Part shown: positions 28,189-37,536 of the stretch, piece after piece
Layout: each line of letters starts with the position of its first letter
Position numbering within the stretch: the first letter of the stretch is position 1
Assembly (NCBI RefSeq): GCF_902141845.1
Contig: NZ_CABFPH010000017.1
Location: forward strand, 1-64,000
Reading direction: 5' to 3'
Origin: Methylobacterium symbioticum
GTDB taxonomy: Bacteria > Pseudomonadota > Alphaproteobacteria > Rhizobiales > Beijerinckiaceae
Length of the DNA stretch: 64,000 bases
Program-made: the position numbers and the translations under genes
The notes under the pieces: model-generated
The model's input: the letters and a program-made list of their open reading frames with translations, nothing else
The model's database searches: none
Told to the model about the DNA's origin: nothing

Positions 28189-30561
28189 ATGGCCGGGACG
28201 GAGACCGACGCGGACGGGCGGCGCGCCGACGTGCTGGAGGTGGCCCGTGACGCTCTGCGCGAGAGCAAGGAGCGCTACCGCGCCCTGTTCGAGGCGATCG
28301 ACGACGGCTTCTGCATCATCGAGTTCTTCGACGGGCCGCACGGTCCCTTGAGCGACTACGTCCATGTCGAGGCCAATCCCGGCTACGAGCGGCACACCGG
28401 CATCCCGAACATCGTCGGGCGGACGCTGCGCGACATCGCGCCGCAGGAGGCCGAGGGGTGGCTCGAACTCTACGGCGGGGTGCTGCGCACCGGGGTGCCG
28501 GTCCGGTTCGAGCGGCCATTCGTGGCCGCGGACCGGCATATCGAGGTCTCGGCCTCCCGGGTCGAGCCGGCGAGCCGGCGCCAGGTCTCGGTGCTGTTCC
28601 GGGATATCACCGGCCGCAAGCGGGCCGAGGCGGCCCTGCGCGAGAGCGAGGAGCAGTTCCGCGTCCTCGCCCAGACGGTCCCAAATCAGGTCTGGGCGGC
28701 CCGGCCCGACGGCCGGCTGACCTGGTTCAACGCGCAGCTCTCCGCCTATGCCGGCCTCGCGCCGGGGGAGATCGAGGATATCGATGGCTGGGGCCGGATC
28801 GTGCATCCGGACGATTGGCCGGCCGCCGCCGAGGCCTGGTCGCGCGCGTGCGCGGACGGATCGGTCTACGAGGTGGAGTACCGCATCCGGCGGACCGACG
28901 GGGTGTTCCGCTGGTTCCTGGTCCGGGCGGAGCCGGTGCGGGACGCGGCCGGCCCCATCACCGGCTGGGTCGGGACGAACACCGACATCGACGAGAGCAA
29001 GCGCCACGCCGCCGAGCTCGAACGGCAGGTGGCGGAGCGCACGGCCGACCGGAACGCGCTCTGGCAGCTCTCCCGCGACCTGATGCTTCGCTGCACCTTC
29101 GAGGGCGTCATCACGGCGGTGAATCCGGCCTGGAAGGAGATGCTCGGCTGGCGCGAGGACGAGCTTCTCGGCACGCGCCTGTTCGAACTCGTCCATCCGG
29201 ACGACCTCGCGCACACCGTGGCGGGCGCCCGGGAGCTCTCGGAGGGGACCTCCCACGCCCGCTTCGACAACCGCTACCGGGCCAAGGACGGCAGCTACCG
29301 CTGGATCTCCTGGTCGACCCGGCCGAGCGACGGCCTGATCAACGCGGTCGGGCGTGACATCACCGCCGAGCGGGAGCAGGCCGAGGCGCTGGCCAAGACC
29401 GAGGAGGCGCTGCGGCAGGCCCAGAAGATGGAGGCGGTGGGCCAGCTCACGGGCGGCCTCGCCCACGACTTCAACAACATGCTTGCCGGCATCGTCGGCT
29501 CGCTGGAGCTGATGCAGACCCGCATGCTGCAGGGCCGGATGGGGGATCTGGAGCGCTATATCGGGGCCGCGCAGGGGGCGGCGAAGCGCGCGGCGGCCCT
29601 GACGCACCGCCTGCTCGCCTTCTCCCGCCGCCAGACCCTCGACCCGCGGCCCACCGACGTGAACCGCCTGATCGAGGGCATGGTGGAACTGGTACGCAGG
29701 ACCGTCGGGCCGGCGGTCGCCGTCGACGTCGTCGGCGCGGGTGGCCTCTGGCCGACCCTGGTCGACCCGAGCCAGCTCGAGAACGCTCTGCTGAACCTCT
29801 GCATCAATGCCCGCGACGCCATGCCGGTGGGCGGACGCATCGTCATCGAGACGGGCAACCGCTGGCTCGATCACCGGGCCGCGCAGGAGCGTGATCTGGA
29901 GCCCGGCCAATACGTCTCGCTCTGCGTCTCGGACAACGGCACCGGCATGGCGCCCGACATCGTCGCCAAGGCGTTCGATCCGTTCTTCACCACCAAGCCG
30001 ATCGGCGAGGGCACGGGGCTCGGCCTGTCGATGATCTACGGCTTCGCCAAGCAGTCGGGCGGCCAGGTGCGGATCTACTCGGAGGTCGGCGCGGGCACGA
30101 TGGTCTGCCTCTATCTCCCGCGCCATATCGGCGAGGCCGAGGAGGCCGAGGCGGTTCCCGACCTGTCGGAGGCGGCGCGGGCGAAGGTCGGCGAGACGGT
30201 GCTGGTGGTCGACGACGAGCCCACCGTGCGCATGCTGGTGACGGAGGTCCTGGAAGACCTCGGCTACGCGGCGATCGAGGCGGCGGACGGTCCCTCGGGC
30301 CTCAAGGTCCTGCAATCGGATGTGCGCATCGACCTGCTGGTCACCGATGTCGGCCTGCCCGGCGGCATGAACGGGCGGCAGATGGCGGAGGCCGCCCTGG
30401 CCTCGCGCCCGAACCTGAAGGTGCTGTTCATCACCGGCTATGCCGAGAACGCGGCGCTCAACCACGGCCATCTCCTCCCGGGCATGCAGGTCCTGGTCAA
30501 GCCCTTCGCCCTGGAGGCGCTCGCGACCCGCATCCGCGGCCTGATCGAAGGCGAGGGCTGA
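28189..30561 (+). CDS. PAS-containing hybrid sensor histidine kinase/response regulator
   Basis: The 790-residue protein has three PAS-like domains: about residues 25-145, 155-280 (with NAQLSAYAGLAPGEIEDIDG and a PAC block) and 290-400. A histidine kinase core follows, with the phospho-accepting His in GGLAHDFNNMLAGIV and ATP-binding motifs NLCINARDAM, DNGTGMAPD and GEGTGLGLSMIYGF. A C-terminal receiver domain carries acidic residues in VLVVDDEPTVR, the phospho-Asp in LLVTDVGLPG, and VKPF. No membrane segments are seen, so it is a cytoplasmic sensor. The signal is unknown. The ATG at 28189 or the GTG two codons earlier could be the start. Confidence 0.92.
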   Translation: MAGTETDADGRRADVLEVARDALRESKERYRALFEAIDDGFCIIEFFDGPHGPLSDYVHVEANPGYERHTGIPNIVGRTLRDIAPQEAEGWLELYGGVLRTGVPVRFERPFVAADRHIEVSASRVEPASRRQVSVLFRDITGRKRAEAALRESEEQFRVLAQTVPNQVWAARPDGRLTWFNAQLSAYAGLAPGEIEDIDGWGRIVHPDDWPAAAEAWSRACADGSVYEVEYRIRRTDGVFRWFLVRAEPVRDAAGPITGWVGTNTDIDESKRHAAELERQVAERTADRNALWQLSRDLMLRCTFEGVITAVNPAWKEMLGWREDELLGTRLFELVHPDDLAHTVAGARELSEGTSHARFDNRYRAKDGSYRWISWSTRPSDGLINAVGRDITAEREQAEALAKTEEALRQAQKMEAVGQLTGGLAHDFNNMLAGIVGSLELMQTRMLQGRMGDLERYIGAAQGAAKRAAALTHRLLAFSRRQTLDPRPTDVNRLIEGMVELVRRTVGPAVAVDVVGAGGLWPTLVDPSQLENALLNLCINARDAMPVGGRIVIETGNRWLDHRAAQERDLEPGQYVSLCVSDNGTGMAPDIVAKAFDPFFTTKPIGEGTGLGLSMIYGFAKQSGGQVRIYSEVGAGTMVCLYLPRHIGEAEEAEAVPDLSEAARAKVGETVLVVDDEPTVRMLVTEVLEDLGYAAIEAADGPSGLKVLQSDVRIDLLVTDVGLPGGMNGRQMAEAALASRPNLKVLFITGYAENAALNHGHLLPGMQVLVKPFALEALATRIRGLIEGEG

Positions 30562-30708
30562 CCCCGGCGGCACGGGCGCCGTCCGGCCCGTCACGATTCC
30601 AGCCCGATTCAATATTGCGCGGCGCGGACGACCGGTGCCGCACCCATCGATGCCGGATCAGCGACCGGAGCGCGCATTCGAGGGCGAGTGCCAAGCGCGA
30701 GAATATTG

Positions 30709-30722
30709 TCACCGATCGGTGA
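30709..30722. promoter_or_regulatory. Perfect palindrome upstream of aceE
   Basis: TCACCGATCGGTGA is a perfect 14-base palindrome ending 100 bases before the aceE start, just after the AT-rich tract GAATATTG. It is a good candidate operator for the aceE-aceF-lpd operon. GntR-type regulators such as PdhR control these genes elsewhere, but none is visible in the window. Confidence 0.45.
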
Positions 30723-30822
30723 TGCTGCGCCGGCCGATCGGCTCTAGCTTCCCAGCCAACAGGTGACCCGAAACCTCCGGACCTCCGCGATCCGGCCGGC
30801 GGGCAGGCCAAGGGAGGACGCT

Positions 30823-33486
30823 TTGGAACGCACCCACGATCTCGATCCGATCGAGACCCAGGAATGGCTCGATTCCCTCGACGGCGTCCTCGAGGTCGAG
30901 GGGCCGGACAGGGCGCATTTCCTGATCAACCAGGTGATCGAGGAGGCGCGCAAGCGCGGCGCGCCGGTGCCCTTCTCGGCCAACACCGCCTATCTGAACA
31001 CGATTCCCGTCGACAAGCAGGACGCGCATCCGGGCGACCGGCAGATCGAGCACCGCATCCGCTCGGCGATCCGCTGGAACGCCATCGCCATCATCCTGCG
31101 CGCCAACAAGGACTCGTCCGAGCTCGGCGGTCACATCGCGAGCTTCCAGTCCTCGGCGACGCTCTACGACACCGGCTTCATGCATTTCTGGAAGGGCGAC
31201 CAGGACGGGCGCGGCGGCGACCTGATCTACGTCCAGGGCCACTCGGCCCCCGGCGTCTACGCCCGCGCCTTCCTCGAGGGGCGGCTCACCGAGGAGCAAC
31301 TGCTCGGCTTTCGCCAGGAGGTCGACGGCAAGGGCCTGTCCTCCTACCCGCATCCCTGGCTGATGCCCGATTTCTGGCAGTTCCCCACCGTCTCGATGGG
31401 GCTCGGGCCGCTGATGGCGATCTATCAGGCGCGCTACCTGCGCTACCTGCACCACCGGGGCCATGCCAATACCGACGGCCGCAAGGTCTGGGCCTTCATG
31501 GGCGACGGCGAGATGGACGAGCCGGAGAGCCTCGGCGCCATCTCCATGGCCGCGCGCGAGAAGCTCGACAACCTGATCTTCGTGATCAACTGCAACCTGC
31601 AGCGCCTCGACGGGCCGGTGCGCGGCAACGGCAAGATCGTTCAGGAACTGGAGGCCGATTTCCGCGGCGCCGGCTGGAACGTCATCAAGTGCCTGTGGGG
31701 CACCGGCTGGGACGCGCTGCTGGCGCGCGACACCACCGGCATGCTCATGCGGCTGATGGAGGAATGCGTCGACGGGGAGTACCAGGATTTCAAGTCGAAG
31801 AACGGTGCCTATATCCGCGAGTACTTCTTCGGGAGGTACCCCGAGACCGCGGCGCTGGTGAAGGACTGGTCGGACGAGGACATCTTCCGCCTGACCCGCG
31901 GCGGCCACGACCCGGCGAAGGTCTACGCCGCCTATTCGGCCGCGGTGAAGCACAAGGGCCAGCCGACCCTGATCCTCGCCAAGACCGTCAAGGGCTACGG
32001 CATGGGCGAGGCGGGCGAGGCGCAGAACATCACGCACCAGCAGAAGAAGATGGGTGAGGCGGTGCTGCGCCAGTTCCGCGACCGCTTCGGGATCGAGCTC
32101 AGCGACGAGCAGATCAAGGAGATCCCCTTCATCCGCTTCCCCGAGGGCAGCCCCGAGCACCGCTATCTGATGGCCCGGCGCCAGGCGCTCGGCGGGCCGC
32201 TGCCGGCGCGGCGGCGCAAGTCGCAATCCCTCGACGTGCCGCCGCTCCAGGCCTTCGGCGCGCAGCTGAAGGAGACGGCGGGGCGCGAGATCTCGACCAC
32301 GATGGCCATCGTGCGCATCCTCAACACGCTCCTGCGCGACAAGAATATCGGCTCGCGCATCGTGCCGATCGTGCCCGACGAGAGCCGCACCTTCGGCATG
32401 GAGGGCATGTTCCGCCAGTTCGGCATCTTCTCCCAGGTCGGCCAGCTCTACCGGCCGGAGGATGCCAACCAGCTCATGTACTACAAGGAGGACGAGAAGG
32501 GGCAGATGCTCCAGGAGGGCATCAACGAGCCGGGGGCCATGTCCTCGTGGATCGCGGCGGCGACCTCCTACTCGCACTCGAACGCGCCGACGATTCCCTT
32601 CTACATCTACTACTCGATGTTCGGCTTCCAGCGCACGGGCGACCTCGCCTGGGCGGCGGGCGACATGCGCGCGCGCGGCTTCCTCATCGGCGGCACGGCC
32701 GGGCGCACGACGCTCAACGGCGAGGGCCTCCAGCACGAGGACGGGCACAGCCACATCCTGTCCGCCACGATCCCGAACTGCGTCTCCTACGATCCGACCT
32801 TCTCCTACGAGGTCGCGGTGATCGTGCAGGACGGCCTGCGCCGGATGTATGCCGAGCAGGAGGACGTGTTCTACTACCTCACCGTGATGAACGAGAACTA
32901 CGAGCACCCCGGCATGCCCGAGGGCGCCGAGGCCGGCATCATCAAGGGGATGTACCTGTTCCGCGAGGGCAAGGGCGGGACGGCGGGTGGCCCGCGCGTC
33001 CAGCTCCTCGGCAGCGGCACCATCCTGCGGGAGGTGATCGCGGCGGCCGAGATGCTGGAGGCGGAGCACGGGATCGCCGCCGACATCTGGAGCTGCCCGA
33101 GCTTTACGGAACTGCGCCGCGACGCCATGGCCTGCGAGCGCTGGAACCTGCTCCATCCGGGCGAGGCCAAGCGCAAGTCGCATGTCGAGACCTGCCTGGA
33201 GGGCCGCTCCGGCCCGGTGATCGCGTCGACCGACTACATGCGGCTCTTCGCCGACCAGATCCGGACCTGGATCCCCGGCCGCTACCGCGTGCTCGGCACC
33301 GACGGCTTCGGCCGCTCGGACTATCGCCGCCGCTTGCGCGACTTCTTCGAGGTCGATCGGCGCTGGATCACGCTGGCGGCGCTGCACGGCCTCGCGGAGG
33401 AGGGCGCCGTGCCAATCAGCAAGGTCTCCGACGCCATCGCCCGATACGGGATCGATCCCGACAAGCCCGCGCCCTGGACGGTCTGA
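30823..33486 (+). CDS. aceE: Pyruvate dehydrogenase E1 component, homodimeric type
   Basis: The 887-residue thiamine-diphosphate enzyme decarboxylates pyruvate and passes the acetyl group to the E2 lipoyl domain. It has DPIETQEWLDSLDGVLEVEG at the start, the ThDP motif GDGEMDEPES with a later NCNLQRLDGPVRGNGK, and the typical E1 segment DESRTFGMEGMFRQFGI. A TTG start at 30823 is chosen because GGGAGGA lies five bases before it and this gives the same length as the E. coli enzyme. The frame remains open to 30763. It heads the aceE-aceF-lpd operon. Most alphaproteobacteria use the two-subunit E1, so this form is notable. Confidence 0.95.
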   Translation: MERTHDLDPIETQEWLDSLDGVLEVEGPDRAHFLINQVIEEARKRGAPVPFSANTAYLNTIPVDKQDAHPGDRQIEHRIRSAIRWNAIAIILRANKDSSELGGHIASFQSSATLYDTGFMHFWKGDQDGRGGDLIYVQGHSAPGVYARAFLEGRLTEEQLLGFRQEVDGKGLSSYPHPWLMPDFWQFPTVSMGLGPLMAIYQARYLRYLHHRGHANTDGRKVWAFMGDGEMDEPESLGAISMAAREKLDNLIFVINCNLQRLDGPVRGNGKIVQELEADFRGAGWNVIKCLWGTGWDALLARDTTGMLMRLMEECVDGEYQDFKSKNGAYIREYFFGRYPETAALVKDWSDEDIFRLTRGGHDPAKVYAAYSAAVKHKGQPTLILAKTVKGYGMGEAGEAQNITHQQKKMGEAVLRQFRDRFGIELSDEQIKEIPFIRFPEGSPEHRYLMARRQALGGPLPARRRKSQSLDVPPLQAFGAQLKETAGREISTTMAIVRILNTLLRDKNIGSRIVPIVPDESRTFGMEGMFRQFGIFSQVGQLYRPEDANQLMYYKEDEKGQMLQEGINEPGAMSSWIAAATSYSHSNAPTIPFYIYYSMFGFQRTGDLAWAAGDMRARGFLIGGTAGRTTLNGEGLQHEDGHSHILSATIPNCVSYDPTFSYEVAVIVQDGLRRMYAEQEDVFYYLTVMNENYEHPGMPEGAEAGIIKGMYLFREGKGGTAGGPRVQLLGSGTILREVIAAAEMLEAEHGIAADIWSCPSFTELRRDAMACERWNLLHPGEAKRKSHVETCLEGRSGPVIASTDYMRLFADQIRTWIPGRYRVLGTDGFGRSDYRRRLRDFFEVDRRWITLAALHGLAEEGAVPISKVSDAIARYGIDPDKPAPWTV

Positions 33487-33607
33487 CGCGACCGGCCCCC
33501 GTCCGGTCCGCGCGGCCGGGCGGACGGACAAGGCCAGCCCTTCCATCGACCGCCATCACGACAGCAGGGCCGGGCCATGGCCCGCGAGGAATGCAGGGAG
33601 AGAACCC

Positions 33608-34891
33608 ATGGGCATCGAGGTCAAGGTTCCCGATATCGGCGACTTCACGGACATCCCGATCATCGAGGTCTTCGTGAAGGAGGGCGATACGATCGGCCCG
33701 GACGATCCGCTGATCTCGCTCGAATCCGACAAGGCGACGATGGATGTGCCCTCGCCGGGCGCGGGCGTCGTCGAGAAGCTCCTGATCAAGATCGGCGACA
33801 AGGTCAGCGAAGGCTCGCCGATCCTGCTGCTCAAGGGCGAGGGCGCCACCGTCGGTGGAGCCGCGCCCGCCGACGCCGCGGCGGTCGCCCCGAAGCAGGA
33901 GCCGGATCCGGCCCCCGCCGCCACGCCGGCCGCCGCTCCGCCTCCGGCTGCCCCGGCCTCGACCCTCCCCGACTTCTCGAACGTCCATGCGAGCCCGGCG
34001 GTGCGCCGCATCGCGCGCGAGCTCGGCGTCGATCTCAACGCAGTCAAGGGCACCGGCGACAAGGGCCGCATCACCAAGGAGGACGTGAAGGGCCATCTCG
34101 CCCGCTCGGCGGCCCCTGCCGCCGCGGGCGGCGCGGTCATGGCGTCCGGCGGCATGGGCATCCCGGAGATCCCGGCGGTCGATTTCTCGAAATTCGGACC
34201 GATCGAGATGAAGCCGCTCGCGCGGATCAAGAAGATCTCGGGGCCGCATCTGCACCGCTCGTGGCTCAACGTGCCGCTCGTCACCCATACGGACGAGTCC
34301 GACATCACCGAGACCGACGCCTACCGCAAGGAACTCGACGCGGCCGGCAAGGACAAGGGCTATCGCGTCACGCTGCTCGCCTTCCTGATCAAGGCCGCGA
34401 TCTCGGGCTTGCGCGCTTACCCGGAGTTCAACGCCTCCCTGAGCCCGGAGAAGGACGCGCTGATCCTCAAGAAATACTACAACATCGGCGTCGCCGTGGA
34501 CACGCCGGACGGGCTCGTCGTGCCCGTCATCAAGGAGGCCGATCGCAAGGGGATCATCGAGATCAGCCAGGAGCTCGGCGCGATCTCGAAGAAGGCGCGG
34601 GACGGCAAGCTCGGCGCCGGCGACATGCAGGGCGCGACCTTCTCGATCTCCTCGCTCGGCGGCATCGGCGGCACCTCGTTCACGCCGCTCGTCAATGCGC
34701 CGGAAGTGGCGATCCTCGGCGTGCCACGCTCGAAGATGGCCCCGGTCTGGAACGGCAGCGCGTTCGTGCCGCGGCTGATCCTGCCGCTCGCGGTCTCCTA
34801 CGATCACCGCGTCATCGACGGCGCGCTCGGCGCGCGCTTCACACGCCACCTCGCCCACGTCCTGGAGGATGTCCGCCGCCTCGTCGTCTGA
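33608..34891 (+). CDS. aceF: Dihydrolipoamide acetyltransferase (pyruvate dehydrogenase E2)
   Basis: The 427-residue E2 has one N-terminal lipoyl domain with the lipoylated Lys in ESDKATMDVPSPG (about residue 42). A Pro/Ala-rich linker follows, then the subunit-binding domain (VHASPAVRRIARELGVDL, about residues 128-165) and the C-terminal acetyltransferase domain. SYDHRVIDGALGARF carries the active-site His. It takes acetyl groups from AceE and gives them to CoA. E. coli AceF has three lipoyl domains; this has one, with a further lipoyl domain on the E3 subunit encoded next. Confidence 0.95.
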   Translation: MGIEVKVPDIGDFTDIPIIEVFVKEGDTIGPDDPLISLESDKATMDVPSPGAGVVEKLLIKIGDKVSEGSPILLLKGEGATVGGAAPADAAAVAPKQEPDPAPAATPAAAPPPAAPASTLPDFSNVHASPAVRRIARELGVDLNAVKGTGDKGRITKEDVKGHLARSAAPAAAGGAVMASGGMGIPEIPAVDFSKFGPIEMKPLARIKKISGPHLHRSWLNVPLVTHTDESDITETDAYRKELDAAGKDKGYRVTLLAFLIKAAISGLRAYPEFNASLSPEKDALILKKYYNIGVAVDTPDGLVVPVIKEADRKGIIEISQELGAISKKARDGKLGAGDMQGATFSISSLGGIGGTSFTPLVNAPEVAILGVPRSKMAPVWNGSAFVPRLILPLAVSYDHRVIDGALGARFTRHLAHVLEDVRRLVV

Positions 34892-34934
34892 CGCGGCCGC
34901 TCCCGATCGTCCCGTCATGCAGGAAGGTGAAGCG

Positions 34935-36788
34935 ATGAGCAACGAGGTCAAACTTCCCGATATCGGTGACTTCAAGGACGTACCGGTCATCGAGGTGAAC
35001 GTCAGCGCGGGCGACCAGATCTCGGTCGACGACGTGCTGATCGTCCTCGAATCCGACAAGGCGACGATGGACATCCCGTCCCCGGTCGCCGGCACCGTCG
35101 CCGAGGTGAGCATCAAGGTCGGCGACAGGGTCACCGAGGGCGACCTGCTCCTGATCATGCAGGCGACCGCCGAGACGGGAGCGCCCAAGCCCTCGACCAC
35201 CGACAAGACGAGCAAGGCGGTCCAGGCGACGCCCGGCCTCTCCGCCGGCGGCCACAAGCCCGGCGAGGGCCAGGCGGGCTACGGCTCCTCGGCCGCGGCC
35301 GCGACGCTCGACGGGACGCCGACCAGGGCCGCCCCCGAGGCCGCGGCGCCGCTTCCGGGCGAGGACCTGCATGCCGAGGTGCTGGTGCTCGGCGCCGGCC
35401 CCGGCGGCTACACGGCGGCCTTCCGCGCGGCCGACCTCGGCCGGAAGGTCGTGCTGGTCGAGCGCTGGCCGCAGCTCGGCGGCGTCTGCCTGAACGTCGG
35501 CTGCATCCCCTCGAAGGCGCTCCTGCACGCGGCCAAGGTCATCGACGAGACCCAGGCGATGGCCGCCCACGGCATCAGCTTCACGGCGCCGCAGATCGAC
35601 ATCGACAGGCTGCGCGACTGGAAGGACGGCGTGGTCAGGCGCCTCACCGGCGGCCTCGGCGGGCTGGCCAAGCAGCGCAAGGTCACGGTGGTGACGGGCA
35701 CCGGCCGCTTCGTCAGCCCACGCCAGATCGCGGTCGAGCACGAGGGCAAGACGACGGTGATCGGCTTCGATCAGGCGATCGTCGCGGCGGGCTCCGAGCC
35801 GATCACCATGCCCTTCATCCCGCACGACGACCCGCGGGTCATCGACTCCACCGGCGCCCTCGAACTCGGCGGGGTGCCGAAGCGCCTGCTCGTGATCGGC
35901 GGCGGCATCATCGGCCTGGAGATGGCGACCGTCTACCACGCGCTGGGCGCCAAGGTGACGATCGTCGAGCTGATGGACCAGATCATCCCCGGTGCCGACA
36001 AGGACATCGTCACCCCGCTCGCCAAGCGCATCGGCAAGCAATACGAGGCGATCCATCTCAAGACCAAGGTCACGCATGTCGAGGCGACGCCCGAGGGCCT
36101 GCGGGTGACCTTCGAGGGAGGATCGGCGCCGGCGACCGACATCTTCGACCGCATCCTCGTCTCGGTGGGGCGCCGCCCGAACGGCAAGCTGATCGCGGCG
36201 GACAAGGCGGGCGTGATCGTGGACGAGCGGGGCTTCATCCCCGTCGACAAGCAGATGCGCACCAACGTGCCGCACATCTTCGCCATCGGCGACGTGGTCG
36301 GCCAGCCGATGCTCGCCCACAAGGCGGTGCATGAGGGCAAGGTCGCGGCGGAGGTCGCCTCCGGCAAGAACAGCGTCTTCGACGCGAAGGTGATCCCGTC
36401 CGTCGCCTATACCGACCCGGAGGTGGCCTGGGTCGGGCTCACCGAGAACGAGGCCAAGGGCAAGGGGCTGAAGGTCGGCAAGGGCGTCTTCCCCTGGGCT
36501 GCCTCGGGCCGGTCCCTGTCGCTCGGGCGCGACGAGGGCCTCACCAAGGTGCTGTTCGACGAGGCGACCGACCGCATCGTCGGCTGCGGTATCGTCGGCC
36601 CCTCGGCCGGCGACCTGATCGCGGAGGCCGCGCTCGCCATCGAGATGGGGGCGGATGCCGAGGATATCGGGCTGACCATCCATCCGCACCCGACCCTGTC
36701 GGAGACGGTCGGCATGGCGGCCGAGGCCTTCGAGGGCACGATCACCGACCTCTACATGCCCAGGAAGCCGCATCGCGCCCCGACCTGA
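34935..36788 (+). CDS. lpdA: Dihydrolipoamide dehydrogenase with N-terminal lipoyl domain
   Basis: The 617-residue E3 reoxidises dihydrolipoamide with NAD+. Residues 1-80 form a lipoyl domain with Lys in ESDKATMDIPSP. The flavoprotein part starts near residue 140 with AEVLVLGAGPGGYTAAFRA, has the redox disulfide in GGVCLNVGCIPSKAL, NAD-binding LLVIGGGIIGLEMATVY, and the active-site His in HPHPTLSETVG. Such lipoyl-E3 fusions occur in AceE-type operons of betaproteobacteria. The ATG at 34935 follows GGAAGG with seven bases of spacing. A hairpin follows the stop. Confidence 0.95.
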   Translation: MSNEVKLPDIGDFKDVPVIEVNVSAGDQISVDDVLIVLESDKATMDIPSPVAGTVAEVSIKVGDRVTEGDLLLIMQATAETGAPKPSTTDKTSKAVQATPGLSAGGHKPGEGQAGYGSSAAAATLDGTPTRAAPEAAAPLPGEDLHAEVLVLGAGPGGYTAAFRAADLGRKVVLVERWPQLGGVCLNVGCIPSKALLHAAKVIDETQAMAAHGISFTAPQIDIDRLRDWKDGVVRRLTGGLGGLAKQRKVTVVTGTGRFVSPRQIAVEHEGKTTVIGFDQAIVAAGSEPITMPFIPHDDPRVIDSTGALELGGVPKRLLVIGGGIIGLEMATVYHALGAKVTIVELMDQIIPGADKDIVTPLAKRIGKQYEAIHLKTKVTHVEATPEGLRVTFEGGSAPATDIFDRILVSVGRRPNGKLIAADKAGVIVDERGFIPVDKQMRTNVPHIFAIGDVVGQPMLAHKAVHEGKVAAEVASGKNSVFDAKVIPSVAYTDPEVAWVGLTENEAKGKGLKVGKGVFPWAASGRSLSLGRDEGLTKVLFDEATDRIVGCGIVGPSAGDLIAEAALAIEMGADAEDIGLTIHPHPTLSETVGMAAEAFEGTITDLYMPRKPHRAPT

Positions 36789-37108
36789 GCGCCGTCCGCG
36801 TCCCGCGCGGGGCGGCGCGGGATGCGGAGCCCGACGGCCGCATGACCTGGTGAGCGGGCCCTGATATCCGCGGCTTGCGCGACCGCGCCGGCCCTTGGAG
36901 ACCGTTCGCGCGGCGCGGTGGCCAATGCCGTGCCCGATTTTTCGGCCGTCCTGCCTGGTTTCGATAAGAAACGCTCGAATCCTATGCTGTCGAGGTCTCG
37001 CCGATTCGTCGGCGGTCGGCCCTCGCGGCCGCATCTTCGGGGATCGGGCAACTAATTGCTATCTCGCATCTGTCGGCGCGTCCTTAATGGAGCGGCCTCA
37101 ACAGGCCG
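36789..37108. other. Gene-free region between lpd and the DUF971 gene
   Basis: After the lpd terminator, this 320-base gap holds no credible gene. GCAACTAAT at 37048-37056, within GCAACTAATTGC, recurs at 41550-41558 upstream of the binding-protein gene. The nearby TATCTCGCATC and CTTAAT could be promoter parts. Confidence 0.5.
36796..36827 (+). terminator. Hairpin after lpd
   Basis: CCGCGTCCCGCGC (36796-36808) pairs with GCGCGGGATGCGG (36815-36827), a 13-bp stem with one G-U pair, just after the lpd stop. No long U-tract follows. Confidence 0.5.
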
Positions 37109-37477
37109 ATGACGGATGCCGCCATGAGACCTCCCGCCGAGCCGCCCTTCGATCCGGACGCCATTCCCACCGGTGTGACGCTCGCCCGCGGCGGCCGCGT
37201 GCTGCGCCTCGCCTGGGGCGACGGCACGGCCGCGAGCCTCGACGCCGAGGCCCTTCGGCTCGGATGCCGCTGCGCGTGGTGCACCCGCGACCGGATTCAG
37301 GGCCGCTTCCCGTCCGCCTTCGAGGCGGTGGCGGTGACGACGGTCGCGCCGATGGGCGGCTACGCGCTCCATCTCGGCTTCTCCGACGGTCATGCCCGCG
37401 GGATCTATCCCTTCGTCTCCCTGCGCGACCTCGCCCGCGACGCCGCGGAGGCGGAGCGCGCGCCGCAGGCGGCCTGA
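37109..37477 (+). CDS. DUF971 domain protein
   Basis: The 122-residue protein matches the DUF971 fold, also the N-terminal domain of gamma-butyrobetaine hydroxylases. VTLARGGRVLRLAWGDGTAA is the first hairpin, RLGCRCAWCTRDRIQGR a Cys-rich turn that may bind metal, and GGYALHLGFSDGHARGIYPF the signature end. DUF971 proteins also occur near iron-sulfur cluster genes. It is the first gene of the AprA-like cluster, 59 bases before the flavoprotein, so it may help mature or supply that enzyme. The start could be ATG 37109 or 37124. Confidence 0.82.
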   Translation: MTDAAMRPPAEPPFDPDAIPTGVTLARGGRVLRLAWGDGTAASLDAEALRLGCRCAWCTRDRIQGRFPSAFEAVAVTTVAPMGGYALHLGFSDGHARGIYPFVSLRDLARDAAEAERAPQAA

Positions 37478-37536
37478 CCCCGATCACGCAGACATCCCCG
37501 CGCGGTCGCCCGCGCCCACCCCGCGAGAGGACCAGA

